64,000 nt of DNA from positions 6,324,001 to 6,388,000 of the forward strand of contig NZ_CP109190.1 in the NCBI RefSeq assembly GCF_041438805.1, read 5' to 3'. The stretch's first letter is position 1; each line of letters opens with the position of its first letter. The translations under genes were made by a program, and so were the position numbers. This document shows, piece by piece, positions 16,291 through 25,157 of the stretch. Source of the stretch: Streptomyces sp. NBC_01707. GTDB taxonomy: Bacteria > Actinomycetota > Actinomycetes > Streptomycetales > Streptomycetaceae. Under the pieces are notes generated by a model. The model was not told the DNA's origin. It saw only the letters and a program-made list of their open reading frames with translations, and ran no database searches.

Positions 16291-18225
16291 CTACGGGATC
16301 TCCACCCATGTCCCCTCCGACGGAGTCCCCTTGGAGTCCGTCACGAACAGCATGTACCACCCCGACGGCACCAGCGCCCGGTTCTTCGGCACGGTCACCG
16401 AGATGCCCCCCGCCGTTCTCGCCAGCCCCAGCTCCACCGACCGTTGGTCCGTGTCCGTCACATGCGTCACCGCGCTCGGCCGCATCAGCTTCGCCGACGT
16501 GATCGTCGACCCCCGTGAGGTCGTGAACATCCCCGTACCGCCCCGCCGTAGCCTCTTCGGTCCCGCGGTCAGCTCCGGGCGTGAGCCGCGGTACAGGTAG
16601 GGCGGGGTGTAGATCTCGATGCGTTGCTCGAAGACGCCGGGGCGGGAGTTCGCCCTGTCGGCGTAGAGCGAGTCCGAGCCGAAGATCATGATGCGGCCGT
16701 CGGGGAGCAGTACGGACCCCGAGTGGTAGTTGCGGCCCACCGCCGGGTCCGCGACCCGCTTGTACCTGTCCGTCTTCGCGTCGTACAGCCGCGCCTGCAG
16801 GACGTTCGAGCCGCCGCGCCCCCGGTAGTCGTCGGAGCCGCCGGTGACCAGCACCGAGTCGTCCGGCAGCAGCGTCGCGCTCGGGTAGCGGGTGCCCTCG
16901 TCGAGCGACGCGCCGTCCCGGAACTCGGGGTCTGGGTCCTTGAGGTCGACCAGCCGGGACTTCTCGCTGGACCTCTCCGACTCACCGACCCCGCCGCCGC
17001 CGATGACCATGAACTTCTCGTCCTGGGCGGGAGGCAGCCGTATCGTCGCCGATGTCTCCATCTCGTCGGCGTCGCTCAGTCCCGGGATCTTCTGGAACCT
17101 GTTGGTCGCGAGGTCCCAGATACCGGGGTCGCGGCCGATGTCGGCGGGTCCGTACCCGGCGTTCGAGCCGGAGTAGAAGAGCTTGCCGTCGTTCAGGAGG
17201 AAGACCGCGGGGTACGTGGGGAACTTCCGGACGATGCCGGTGTACTTCCACTTCCTGGTCTTCGGGTCGTAGATCTCGTCCTTGCCGGGCACGATCTGCC
17301 CGATCTCGTCCAGCCCGGACAGGGCGAGGACCTTCCCGTCGTCCAGTGTGGTCAGTGTCGGATACCAGCGTGCCTCGTGCATCGGGTCGACGGTGATGTA
17401 CTTCTCCGCCACCGGGTCGAATTCGTACGCCTCCCGGATGCCCTGGAAATCCTTCTTGTCGAGGGCGAGCTTCTGGGCGATTCCGTACACGTTCCGGGTG
17501 TCGGAGCCGGAGAGGCCGGAGACCCGGTAGTTGTCCTGGGTGCCCGTCCCGTACTCCGTGCCGGCCTGCCGGGACTCGACGTAGATCCGGCCGAGCCCGG
17601 GATCGTTGCGCAGGAATGCGCCGGTCCGCCTGTCGAAGACCTTGGTGGCCCTCTCCACCAGTACCGGGTCCTTGGAGACGAACGTCTTCCCGTTCCCCTT
17701 GCCGGTGAACCGGGTGCCCGCGGGCAGGGTGACCGGCTTGTCCGGGTCCTCGTTGTGGACGATCATCAGGCCGCCGGCCTTGGTGACATCGCCCTCGAGC
17801 TTCTCGTACCGCTTCGTGCCGCCGGCTATCAGCAGCTTGCCGTCCGGCAGCTGGGTGTGACCGGAGCAGAACATGTCCTTGGGCGTGGGTATGTTCTTGA
17901 ACGTGCCGGCCGCCGGGTCCCACAGCACGGACCGGAAGCTCTTCGCGTCGAAGTTCTTCTGGTTGTTGCCGGAGCCCGCGACGAGCAGCACCTTGCCGGT
18001 GTGCAGCAGGGCGGCGTGGATCGTGTTGATCCGGAACTCGGACGGCACGTCCAGGAAGCTCCAGTGTCCGTTGGCGGCCTTGTACTCCGGTTTGTTGATC
18101 GCGTACGCGTGGTAGCGCTCGCTGCCGAAGCGGTACAGCCACGGCCCGTTCGCTCCCGAGAGCGCCAGAACCACCGCCGTACTGATCGCCATGCGGCGGG
18201 TACGGCGGCTCGGGTGGTACTTCAT
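16291..18225 (-). CDS. glxA: Mononuclear copper-radical oxidase (galactose-oxidase-like) GlxA
   Basis: 644 residues. A short N-terminal membrane anchor (about 12-25), a Kelch-type seven-bladed propeller, and a C-terminal Ig-like domain. The cofactor residues can be placed: thioether Cys in DMFCSGH (C120), Tyr in EARWYPT, the NYHS motif of copper ligands, and a late His in AVTHVTDTD. GlxA of S. coelicolor/lividans is needed with CslA for glycan deposition at hyphal tips. It overlaps cslA by 4 bases (ATGA at 18222-18225), so the two are translationally coupled. Confidence 0.93.
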   Translation of the reverse strand: MKYHPSRRTRRMAISTAVVLALSGANGPWLYRFGSERYHAYAINKPEYKAANGHWSFLDVPSEFRINTIHAALLHTGKVLLVAGSGNNQKNFDAKSFRSVLWDPAAGTFKNIPTPKDMFCSGHTQLPDGKLLIAGGTKRYEKLEGDVTKAGGLMIVHNEDPDKPVTLPAGTRFTGKGNGKTFVSKDPVLVERATKVFDRRTGAFLRNDPGLGRIYVESRQAGTEYGTGTQDNYRVSGLSGSDTRNVYGIAQKLALDKKDFQGIREAYEFDPVAEKYITVDPMHEARWYPTLTTLDDGKVLALSGLDEIGQIVPGKDEIYDPKTRKWKYTGIVRKFPTYPAVFLLNDGKLFYSGSNAGYGPADIGRDPGIWDLATNRFQKIPGLSDADEMETSATIRLPPAQDEKFMVIGGGGVGESERSSEKSRLVDLKDPDPEFRDGASLDEGTRYPSATLLPDDSVLVTGGSDDYRGRGGSNVLQARLYDAKTDRYKRVADPAVGRNYHSGSVLLPDGRIMIFGSDSLYADRANSRPGVFEQRIEIYTPPYLYRGSRPELTAGPKRLRRGGTGMFTTSRGSTITSAKLMRPSAVTHVTDTDQRSVELGLARTAGGISVTVPKNRALVPSGWYMLFVTDSKGTPSEGTWVEIP

Positions 18226-20153
18226 CGTTCACGTCCCCCAAGGGCGATCTGCACGGTCTGGTCGTCGGCGAGCCGGCCGGGCCGCTCCTGCGGGGAGTGC
18301 ACCGGACGAGGGGCCGGTGCGCCGCCCTGCGGCGGTGGCGGTCCGCCGCGCCGCTTCTTCTTCTCCGTGCGGACGGTGTGCCGCCAGCAGACGATCGGCG
18401 CCGCCGTGATGAGCAGGGCCAGGGCGGCCCAGGCGAGCATCGCCGGATGGCTGTGGCCGAGAACGAAGGACGCGGTGAGGGAACCGCCGAAGACCAGGAT
18501 GAAGAAGAGATGGATGCGGAAGGTGCCGAACAGGGTGTCAGGGCTGGACGAGTCGCCCTTGGGTGTCACCACGAACGAGCTCTTGCGGCGCAGTACGGCA
18601 TCCATCAGGGAACGTGCGTAGATCGGGGCGGAGAGCGCGGACATCATCATGCCCGCCAGACCGCCGGAGCCCTCGGGCTCGTGCGGAGACACGTTGTGCC
18701 GCCGGTTCCAGATGTACAGACCGATCTGGAGCGCCGAGGCGTTGCCGTACAGCATCATCCAGACGACCGGGTCGATCTGCACTCCCGAGGCGCCCATGCC
18801 CAGGAACAGTGCGCAACTGAGTGCCGCCAGGATCCAGTTCAGGGCCGACATCGGGTAGAAAATGATCATCATCGTGTAGTTGAAGAGCCTGCCGAAGGGG
18901 AGCGTCCCGATCCCTCTCCAGTACTGCTTGAGGATCGTTTCGTACGTCCCCCGTGACCAGCGCAGCTGCTGGGTGAAGAAGTCTGTCCATGCGGTCGGGC
19001 CCTCGCCGACGGCCAGCACGTCCGGGGTGTACACCGAGCGCCAGTTCCGGCCGGTGCGCGGGTTGCGGGCCCGGTGCATCTCGAAGCCGGTCGCCATGTC
19101 CTCGGTGATCGAGTCGTACAGGCCGCCGATCTGCTGCAGGGCCGATATCCGCACGGCATTGCTGGTGCCGACGAACATCGGGGCGCCGTAGCGGTTGCCC
19201 GCGCGCTGGATCAGTGCGTGGAAGAGGAACTGCTGGGACTCGGCGGCCTTCGTGACGAGTGTGTCGTAGTTGCCGTAGACCTGCGGGCCGATGACGAAGC
19301 CGACGTCCGGGTCGCGGAAGTAGCCGAGCATCCGCTCCAGGTAGTTGGGCAGCGGTACGTGATCGGTGTCGACCGAGGCGAAGAAGTCGTACGCACCGCC
19401 GTGGGCGTCGAGCCAGGCGTTGTAGTTGCCGTGCTTGGTCCTCGCGCGGTGCGCGCCCTCGGTCCGGTTCCAGTGCGGGACTCCCTTGCGGGAGAAGTGG
19501 TGCACCCCGAGGCGGGCACAGACCTCCTTCACCGCGGGGTCGTCGCCCTCGTCGAGCAGCCAGACGTGCAGCGGTCCTCGGTGCCGGACGCGGACCGCAG
19601 CTTCGAGGGTCTTCGTCACCATCTCCAGGGGCTCCTTGCCCGGGACGAAGGAGGTGAGGAAGGCGACCCTGGTGCCGGACTCGGGCACGACGGGGACCGG
19701 GTCACGCGCGACCAGCGTCGCGTGCGCGTTCGACAGGACATTCATCGTGCGGAAGAGCTCGATCAGACCGATCGAGACGAGCATGACGATGTCGAGGATC
19801 AGCAGCGTGTCGTTCTTGACGTTCGGGTCGCGTCGGGTCCAGTGCTCGGGCTGCATCAGCCAGGCGAACAGGCCGAGCGAGACGAGCGGTGCGGCGCCGA
19901 GCAGGAGCGCGGCGCGGATCCTGTGCGGCTCCTGCGAGAGCAGCGAGCGGAACCGCACGGTGTAGGGCTTGTCCGGATCGGGCTGGGTCAGTGGCCCGGC
20001 CAGCCGGCTGTAGTGCTCGTAGTCGTAACGCGGCAGCGCCTTCTTCGGGTGGCGCCGTTGTACCCCGGTCCGCAGCTGCGGGGGTAACCGCAGCTGTGTG
20101 GTCCGGGAGGAGTGGTCGTCGTCCTGTCCGGCGCCGGTCGGCGTCGACGTCAT
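18222..20153 (-). CDS. cslA: Cellulose-synthase-like glycosyltransferase CslA (GT2)
   Basis: 643 residues. Two N-terminal membrane helices, a cytosolic GT2 domain and several C-terminal helices. The GT2 catalytic series is complete: SVDTDHV (D,xD), TEDMATG (TED) and QQLRWSRG (QxxRW). It lacks a PilZ domain, unlike BcsA. It polymerises a beta-1,4-linked glycan at the hyphal tip with GlxA as partner. The C-terminal tail (KKKRRGGPPPPQGG) is basic and disordered. It is the first gene of a cslA-glxA operon. Confidence 0.93.
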   Translation of the reverse strand: MTSTPTGAGQDDDHSSRTTQLRLPPQLRTGVQRRHPKKALPRYDYEHYSRLAGPLTQPDPDKPYTVRFRSLLSQEPHRIRAALLLGAAPLVSLGLFAWLMQPEHWTRRDPNVKNDTLLILDIVMLVSIGLIELFRTMNVLSNAHATLVARDPVPVVPESGTRVAFLTSFVPGKEPLEMVTKTLEAAVRVRHRGPLHVWLLDEGDDPAVKEVCARLGVHHFSRKGVPHWNRTEGAHRARTKHGNYNAWLDAHGGAYDFFASVDTDHVPLPNYLERMLGYFRDPDVGFVIGPQVYGNYDTLVTKAAESQQFLFHALIQRAGNRYGAPMFVGTSNAVRISALQQIGGLYDSITEDMATGFEMHRARNPRTGRNWRSVYTPDVLAVGEGPTAWTDFFTQQLRWSRGTYETILKQYWRGIGTLPFGRLFNYTMMIIFYPMSALNWILAALSCALFLGMGASGVQIDPVVWMMLYGNASALQIGLYIWNRRHNVSPHEPEGSGGLAGMMMSALSAPIYARSLMDAVLRRKSSFVVTPKGDSSSPDTLFGTFRIHLFFILVFGGSLTASFVLGHSHPAMLAWAALALLITAAPIVCWRHTVRTEKKKRRGGPPPPQGGAPAPRPVHSPQERPGRLADDQTVQIALGGRER

Positions 20154-20536
20154 GGGTCATCCCCCTGCACGCACTGGTCACTGCGTGATCGGTCGGTCGT
20201 CTCGTCCGCCGCAATCCCCCTCGATCGCCGCGGGCGACATCGCTGGCGGGCCGCTTCCCCCGAGACACGGGACTGCGCCCTTCCGGCTGCAGGATGCCCC
20301 TCGGCATCCGTCCATGAGCGGGACCCCCACCCCGCGGTACCGCAACCGGAACTTCCCCCGCATTGTCCCAACTGCGGGTGTCATCGGCCTGGTTGAAGCC
20401 GATGACCCCATGACAGGTTGTATGACCCAGGTCGTTATCGCAAGGGTGAATCAGGGCCGGTAATCAACCATATGTGCGATTTGAGTGACTCTTGTGGAGG
20501 GGCGTGCGGAGGTGTACGGGCCGCGCGCGCACGAAC
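20154..20536. other. Upstream region of cslA, no gene
   Basis: About 380 bases without a supported gene. The left part is G+C-rich leader of cslA; the stretch near 20415-20500 is AT-richer and is the likely promoter area. No operator that I can name was seen. Confidence 0.5.
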
Positions 20537-20567
20537 AAGGCCCCCTCACGCTGAGTGAGGGGGCCTT
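20537..20567 (-). terminator. Terminator of tRNA-Lys copy 1
   Basis: A 13-bp perfect stem (AAGGCCCCCTCAC at 20537-20549 with 20555-20567) and a 5-base loop, 10 bases beyond the 3' end of the minus-strand tRNA. Confidence 0.8.
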
Positions 20568-20576
20568 GATTCTGCG

Positions 20577-20650
20577 TGCGCCGCCAGGGACTCGAACCCC
20601 GGACCCGCTGATTAAGAGTCAGCTGCTCTAACCAACTGAGCTAGCGGCGC
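20577..20650 (-). tRNA. tRNA-Lys (CTT), copy 1
   Basis: On the minus strand the acceptor stem GCGCCGC/GCGGCGC, a D arm AGCTCAGTTGGTTAGAGC-type loop, anticodon loop CTCTTAA (anticodon CTT) and T arm GGGGTTCGAGTCCC fold as a tRNA. CCA is not encoded. The body is identical to the copies at 28566 and 43980. Confidence 0.96.
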
Positions 20651-20833
20651 CTGCTGACCTGGAGAACTCTACCCGACCTCCAGGGGGTGCTTCTGACCAT
20701 TTCCTGTCGATCACGGCCTGTCGGATGGTCGTTTTTTCACTTCTATCCGTCAAAATGCAATATGTCAGGTGAGTTGAAACGCTGACGCCTGTGCAGATGC
20801 GCCCAAAGATCTTGAGAGTGCGGAGGGACTCGC

Positions 20834-22297
20834 ATGACTGTGCCGGCCTTCGAGGAGTACGCGCCCGCCGCCGACTGCACCTGCGCGGGGTGTGCCGCGC
20901 AGCGCCGAGCCGCCGCCAGGGCCCTGCCGAGGCGGTACGGAGGACACCCTGCCGCGCATGGGGCACGGCGCGCGCTGGTCATGGTCACGGCGGCGGGCGT
21001 GGTGCTCGGCACCGGCGGGGCCGAGGCGGCGAGCGCGGTGACCGGGCACGCCGAAGGCACCGGAACCGCAGGGGCCGCAGGATCCGTCGGGTCCGCCCGG
21101 GCGGACCCGACGCCGATCCCGGCCGGCCCGAGTGACCCGGGCGATCCGGCCGACCTGGGCGATCCGGCCGATCTGGCCGACCAGGGCGACCCGGCCGATC
21201 TGGCCGACCCGGGCGATCCGGATCCGGACGACTCGGAATCCGGCAGTCCGCAGGGCACCCCCGGCCCTCTGCGGGGTGGCGGGACCCCGGGGCCGCCTTC
21301 GTCCACGGGCTCGGCACCGCAGACGCCGAGGACCACACGGACGGACATCATCAACCGGGCGAAGAAATGGGTCAGCGAGCAGGTCCCGTACGGCATGGCG
21401 AAGTACTGGTCCGACGGCTACCGGCAGGACTGCTCCGGCTATGTGTCGATGGCCTGGAAGCTGAAGGGCAACGAGTGGACCGGCAGCCTCGCCAAATTCG
21501 GGACCAAGATCGCCCGCAAGGATCTGAAGCCCGGCGACATCCTGCTCTTCCACAACAAGGCCAACCCGACGAAGGGCTCGCACGTCACGATCTTCGGCGG
21601 CTGGACCGACTACACGCACAGCCATTACTCGGCGTACGAGCAGACGCCCTCGCACACGCGTAAGCAGACGACGCCCATGGCGTACTGGACCCACTCCGGC
21701 AGCTACGTCCCGTACCGCTACAAGGGGCTTTCCACCGGTACCGGTAGCAGTAGTCCGAAGGCGATTTCGGCGTTCCCGGGTGCCGCGAAGTTCGATCCCG
21801 GCGTCAGCAGCGCGTACGTCACCCGGCTCGGCCGCATGCTCGTGGACCGAGGCGGCAAGCGCTTCTACAAGGGCGGCCCGGGACCGGACTGGGGCGACGC
21901 GGACCGGCGCGCGACCCAGGCGTTCCAGAAGGCCCAGGGCTGGTCGGGCAAGGAAGCGGACGGCATCCCCGGCCCGGACACCTGGCGCCTGCTGGTGAGC
22001 GGAACGGGCCGGGACATCCCCGCGAGCGGCAGCGAGGACAGGGGCGGTTCGACCGCGGCTCCGGCGTTCCCGGGCCGGGACCATTTCCGGCCGGGTCGGT
22101 CCAACAGCCATGTCGACGAGCTCGGCAGACAGTTGGTGAGGAAGGGATACGGCAAGCACTACGCAAAGGGCCCCGGCCCCCGATGGACCGAGGAGGACCG
22201 CCGCAATGTCGGTGCCTTCCAGCGGGCCCAGGGCTGGCGGGGCGCAGAGGCCGACGGCTACCCCGGCCCAGAGACCTGGCAACGACTTTTCGCGTGA
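20834..22297 (+). CDS. Secreted NlpC/P60-like hydrolase with two peptidoglycan-binding repeats
   Basis: 487 residues. An N-terminal part with three Cys (DCTCAGC, 15-20), a hydrophobic segment (ALVMVTAAGVVLGTGG), and a low-complexity DP-GDPADL repeat linker (about 98-135). The NlpC/P60-type domain (about 168-300) has Cys in RQDCSGYVSMAW (C200) and His in GSHVTIFGGW (H250). Two peptidoglycan-binding repeats of about 70 residues follow, each with a GxxxxDADRRATQAFQ(K/R)AQGW-type core. It probably cuts peptide cross-links in the wall. Its place between cslA and the AA10 gene suggests a link to glycan passage through the wall. Confidence 0.8.
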   Translation: MTVPAFEEYAPAADCTCAGCAAQRRAAARALPRRYGGHPAAHGARRALVMVTAAGVVLGTGGAEAASAVTGHAEGTGTAGAAGSVGSARADPTPIPAGPSDPGDPADLGDPADLADQGDPADLADPGDPDPDDSESGSPQGTPGPLRGGGTPGPPSSTGSAPQTPRTTRTDIINRAKKWVSEQVPYGMAKYWSDGYRQDCSGYVSMAWKLKGNEWTGSLAKFGTKIARKDLKPGDILLFHNKANPTKGSHVTIFGGWTDYTHSHYSAYEQTPSHTRKQTTPMAYWTHSGSYVPYRYKGLSTGTGSSSPKAISAFPGAAKFDPGVSSAYVTRLGRMLVDRGGKRFYKGGPGPDWGDADRRATQAFQKAQGWSGKEADGIPGPDTWRLLVSGTGRDIPASGSEDRGGSTAAPAFPGRDHFRPGRSNSHVDELGRQLVRKGYGKHYAKGPGPRWTEEDRRNVGAFQRAQGWRGAEADGYPGPETWQRLFA

Positions 22298-22322
22298 CGG
22301 AACGGACATGACGGAGGCGGGA

Positions 22323-24380
22323 ATGAAATCCACGGTGTCGGACAGCTCCGGAGGTCCGGAGAAGGAGAACAGGATGGAAGGTGAGTCGGTGAACGGCGGC
22401 GAGGAAACGAGGGCCGGATGGGGCCCGGGCGTGGGTGCCGACGCAGGGTCCCGTACGGGTGCCGAGCCGGGCGAAGGGACGGACTCCGTCCTCGACGTGG
22501 TGCTCGACCTGGTCCCGGGCGAAGCCAAGGACTCCACCCTCGGGGCGGCCTCGGCATCGGTGTCCGTCCCGGTTGCGGACCCCGTGCCGGCTTCGGTGGC
22601 TGCCCCGGTCCCGGACCCCGTGCCGTCTGTCGCGGCCGGGGCCGTACGGCCGCCCGGATCCGTCGGAGCCGGGCCGGTGCCCGGCACCGCGCCCGACGCC
22701 GCACTCGGCCCCGTGGTCGCCGGCCTGGTGACGGTCGGGGACGAAGGGGAAGCCGCCCCGGCTCCGGACCCAGCCCCGGCTCCGGACCCCGCACGGGCCG
22801 TCGGGGCCGGGGCCGCATGGCCGCCGCCCGGACCCGTCGGTACCGAGCCGGTGCCCGACACCGTGCTCGACGCCTTGCTCGATGGCGCACCCGGCTCCGT
22901 GCCGGCTTCGGTGGCTGCCCCGGTCCCGGACCCGGTGCCGGTTCCGGACCCCGTGCCGGTCTCGGTGTCTGCCACGGTCTCGGACCCCGTGCCGGCTGTC
23001 GAGGTCAGGGCCGTATGGCCGCCCGAGCCCATCGGAGTCGAGCCGGGGCCAGGCATCGTGCGCGACACCACGCCCGACGCCGCATCCGCTGCCCTGCTCG
23101 ATACCGCGCCGTACACCGTGCCCGAGTGCGCGCCCGACGTCATGCTCGGCGCCGTGCCCGACACCGTGCCCGAGACGGTGTCCGACGCCTTGCACGATGC
23201 CGCGCAGTACGCCGTGCCCGAGACGGTGTCCGGAGCCGCGGGCGACGGGGCGGACGGCGCCGGTGCCCGGTGGGAGACCGGGCGGCGGCGGTCGGTCAGC
23301 ACCAAGGAGCACGACGCCGTCGTCCCCGTGCACATCTCCTCCCGCGACGACTCCGCCACGTCCCATGTCGATCGAACGCGGCAGGGTGGCAGCGGGGAGA
23401 AGGCGACGGGCGTGCGGCGGGCGCCCGTCGCACGCAGGGGGCAGGTGCAGGCACCCATCAGGCCCGCTCCGAGCACGGATCCGTACCTGACCGAGAAGCC
23501 GGGGAGCGCACTGCCCGGGTGGATCGCGGTGCTCACCGGGCTGGCCGGGATCGTCGCCGGTGGCGCCGTGCTGTGGTGGGCCGGTGCGGTGCCGCGTGGC
23601 CTGCTCGCGCGGGCCGGGATCGATGCGCGCCCGTACGAGGGGATCGGCGTCGGGTCCTTGGCGGAGCTCTTCCTGTCGGTGATCCTGGTGCTCGTCGCGG
23701 TCGGCGGTCTGGGCCGTGGGCGCGTCGGGAGCGCGTGGGTGCTGACGCTCTTCGGCGAGTACCGGGGTACCGTGCGCCGGACCGGACTCGTCTGGACCAA
23801 CCCGCTGCTGGCGCGCCGCCGCGTCGACGTGCGGCTTCGGCACTGGCGGAGCGAACCGCTGCCCGCCGTGGACGCGAACGGTACGGCGCTGCGCGTCGTC
23901 GTCCTCGTCGTGTGGCGGATCAAGGACACGGTGCGGGCGACGTTCGGGGTGACGGACCACGAGGACTATCTGCGCGAGCAGGTCGAGTCGGCGATTGCGC
24001 GGGTCCTCTCGCAGCTGCCCGCCGACTCCTTCCACGAGGACGCGCACACCCTGCGCAACGCGGAGGCGGTCGGGGACGCGCTGACCCTGACGCTGCAGGG
24101 GGAATGCGAGCCGGTGGGTATCGAGGTGTACTCCGCGCAGCCGACCGGTATCGAGTACGCGCCGGAGGTCGCCGCTTCCATGCAGCGCCGACGGATCGCC
24201 GCCATCGACGCCCAACACCGCGACAGCGTGCTGACTTCCGTGGTCGACGCGGTGGACGACACGGTCAGCCGGCTGACCGCGCGAGGCCTCGTGACGCTCG
24301 ACGACTACGAACGGAAGGCGCTGGTCAAGGACCTCACGGTGGCCTTCTACACCGGACGCACCAGTAGGGAGGGCTCCTGA
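22323..24380 (+). CDS. SPFH/band-7 membrane protein with a long Val/Pro/Asp-rich N-terminal region
   Basis: 685 residues. The ATG at 22323 has GGAGG five bases upstream. Residues of about 40-310 are low complexity, built from repeating VPDPVP, PASVAAPVPDP and DTVPETVSDAL units. Two membrane helices (WIAVLTGLAGIVAGG and ELFLSVILVLVAVGG) follow, then an SPFH domain with RTGLVWTNPLLARRRVDVRL and VTDHEDYLREQVESAIARVL. SPFH proteins scaffold membrane microdomains. The tail length is likely variable because the DNA repeats. It lies between the NlpC/P60 protein and the AA10 gene, a conserved arrangement in this locus. Confidence 0.78.
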   Translation: MKSTVSDSSGGPEKENRMEGESVNGGEETRAGWGPGVGADAGSRTGAEPGEGTDSVLDVVLDLVPGEAKDSTLGAASASVSVPVADPVPASVAAPVPDPVPSVAAGAVRPPGSVGAGPVPGTAPDAALGPVVAGLVTVGDEGEAAPAPDPAPAPDPARAVGAGAAWPPPGPVGTEPVPDTVLDALLDGAPGSVPASVAAPVPDPVPVPDPVPVSVSATVSDPVPAVEVRAVWPPEPIGVEPGPGIVRDTTPDAASAALLDTAPYTVPECAPDVMLGAVPDTVPETVSDALHDAAQYAVPETVSGAAGDGADGAGARWETGRRRSVSTKEHDAVVPVHISSRDDSATSHVDRTRQGGSGEKATGVRRAPVARRGQVQAPIRPAPSTDPYLTEKPGSALPGWIAVLTGLAGIVAGGAVLWWAGAVPRGLLARAGIDARPYEGIGVGSLAELFLSVILVLVAVGGLGRGRVGSAWVLTLFGEYRGTVRRTGLVWTNPLLARRRVDVRLRHWRSEPLPAVDANGTALRVVVLVVWRIKDTVRATFGVTDHEDYLREQVESAIARVLSQLPADSFHEDAHTLRNAEAVGDALTLTLQGECEPVGIEVYSAQPTGIEYAPEVAASMQRRRIAAIDAQHRDSVLTSVVDAVDDTVSRLTARGLVTLDDYERKALVKDLTVAFYTGRTSREGS

Positions 24381-24426
24381 TCGCGCCGGCGCGCCGTCTC
24401 CGTGGGGAACCGGAATCCCACTCCCA

Positions 24427-24479
24427 TTGGTCTGGACATGTTCATGCCCTGTCAATAATCTAAGGCTTGGTCTAGACCG
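24427..24479. promoter_or_regulatory. Two DasR-like (dre) boxes ahead of the AA10 gene
   Basis: TTGGTCTAGACCG at 24467-24479 contains the perfect palindrome GGTCTAGACC of the DasR consensus. TTGGTCTGGACA at 24427-24438 is a weaker second copy 40 bases upstream. DasR is the GntR repressor of chitin/GlcNAc genes in Streptomyces, so the AA10 gene is probably induced by chitin breakdown products. Confidence 0.75.
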
Positions 24480-24540
24480 CACCATCACGCGCGCAGCAGT
24501 GCTCATGGAACCTCCCCCACGTTCTTGAGGAGCGACAGCA

Positions 24541-25131
24541 ATGCGTAAACGGGCAAGCGCGGCCGTCATAGGCCTCGCCATCGCGGGCGTCTCGATGTTC
24601 GCGACGAGCAGCGCCGGCAGTCACGGCTACACCGACAACCCCATCAGTCGCCAGAAGCTCTGCGCCAACGGCACCGTCACCGGCTGCGGTGCCATCCAGT
24701 ACGAGCCGCAGAGCGTCGAGGCTCCCAAGGGCTTCCCGGCAGCGGGTCCGGCCGACGGCAAGATCTGCTCCGGCGCCCACGACAACTTCGCCGCACTGGA
24801 CGACCCGCGCGGCGGCAGCTGGCCCGCCACCAAGGTCACCGCGGGTCAGGGCTTCAGCTTCCGCTGGCAGTTCACCGCCCGCCACGCCACAACGGACTTC
24901 CGGTACTACATCACCAAGAACGGCTGGGACCCCACCAAACCGCTCACCAGGGCGGCGCTCGAGTCCCAGCCGTTCATGACCGTGCCGTACGGCGGTCAGC
25001 AGCCCCCGGCCACCCTGACCCAGCAGGGCACCATCCCCACCCAGAAGACCGGGCGGCACATCATCCTGAGCGTCTGGAACATAGCGGACACCGGGAACGC
25101 GTTCTACGCGTGCTCCGATGTTCAGTTCTGA
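24541..25131 (+). CDS. lpmP: AA10 lytic polysaccharide monooxygenase (chitin-binding domain 3)
   Basis: 196 residues, a single AA10 domain. Signal peptidase cleavage after SSAGS exposes His28 (HGYTDNP), which forms the copper histidine brace with His115 (FTARHATTDF). The C-terminal FYACSDVQF carries the axial aromatic. Four Cys in the mature part can form two disulfides. AA10 enzymes cut crystalline chitin or cellulose oxidatively. The gene position (SPFH, NlpC/P60, then cslA/glxA) is that of LpmP in S. coelicolor, implicated in wall remodelling; the symbol rests on that context. Confidence 0.9.
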   Translation: MRKRASAAVIGLAIAGVSMFATSSAGSHGYTDNPISRQKLCANGTVTGCGAIQYEPQSVEAPKGFPAAGPADGKICSGAHDNFAALDDPRGGSWPATKVTAGQGFSFRWQFTARHATTDFRYYITKNGWDPTKPLTRAALESQPFMTVPYGGQQPPATLTQQGTIPTQKTGRHIILSVWNIADTGNAFYACSDVQF

Positions 25132-25157
25132 CGCTTAGTCAGTTACCGTGCGGCGCC

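Noticed and set aside
20765..24581. Very long minus-strand frames (1054 and 920 codons)
   Set aside because: Antisense to the NlpC/P60, SPFH and AA10 genes, with repetitive Ser/Thr/Pro/Gly content and no recognised domain.
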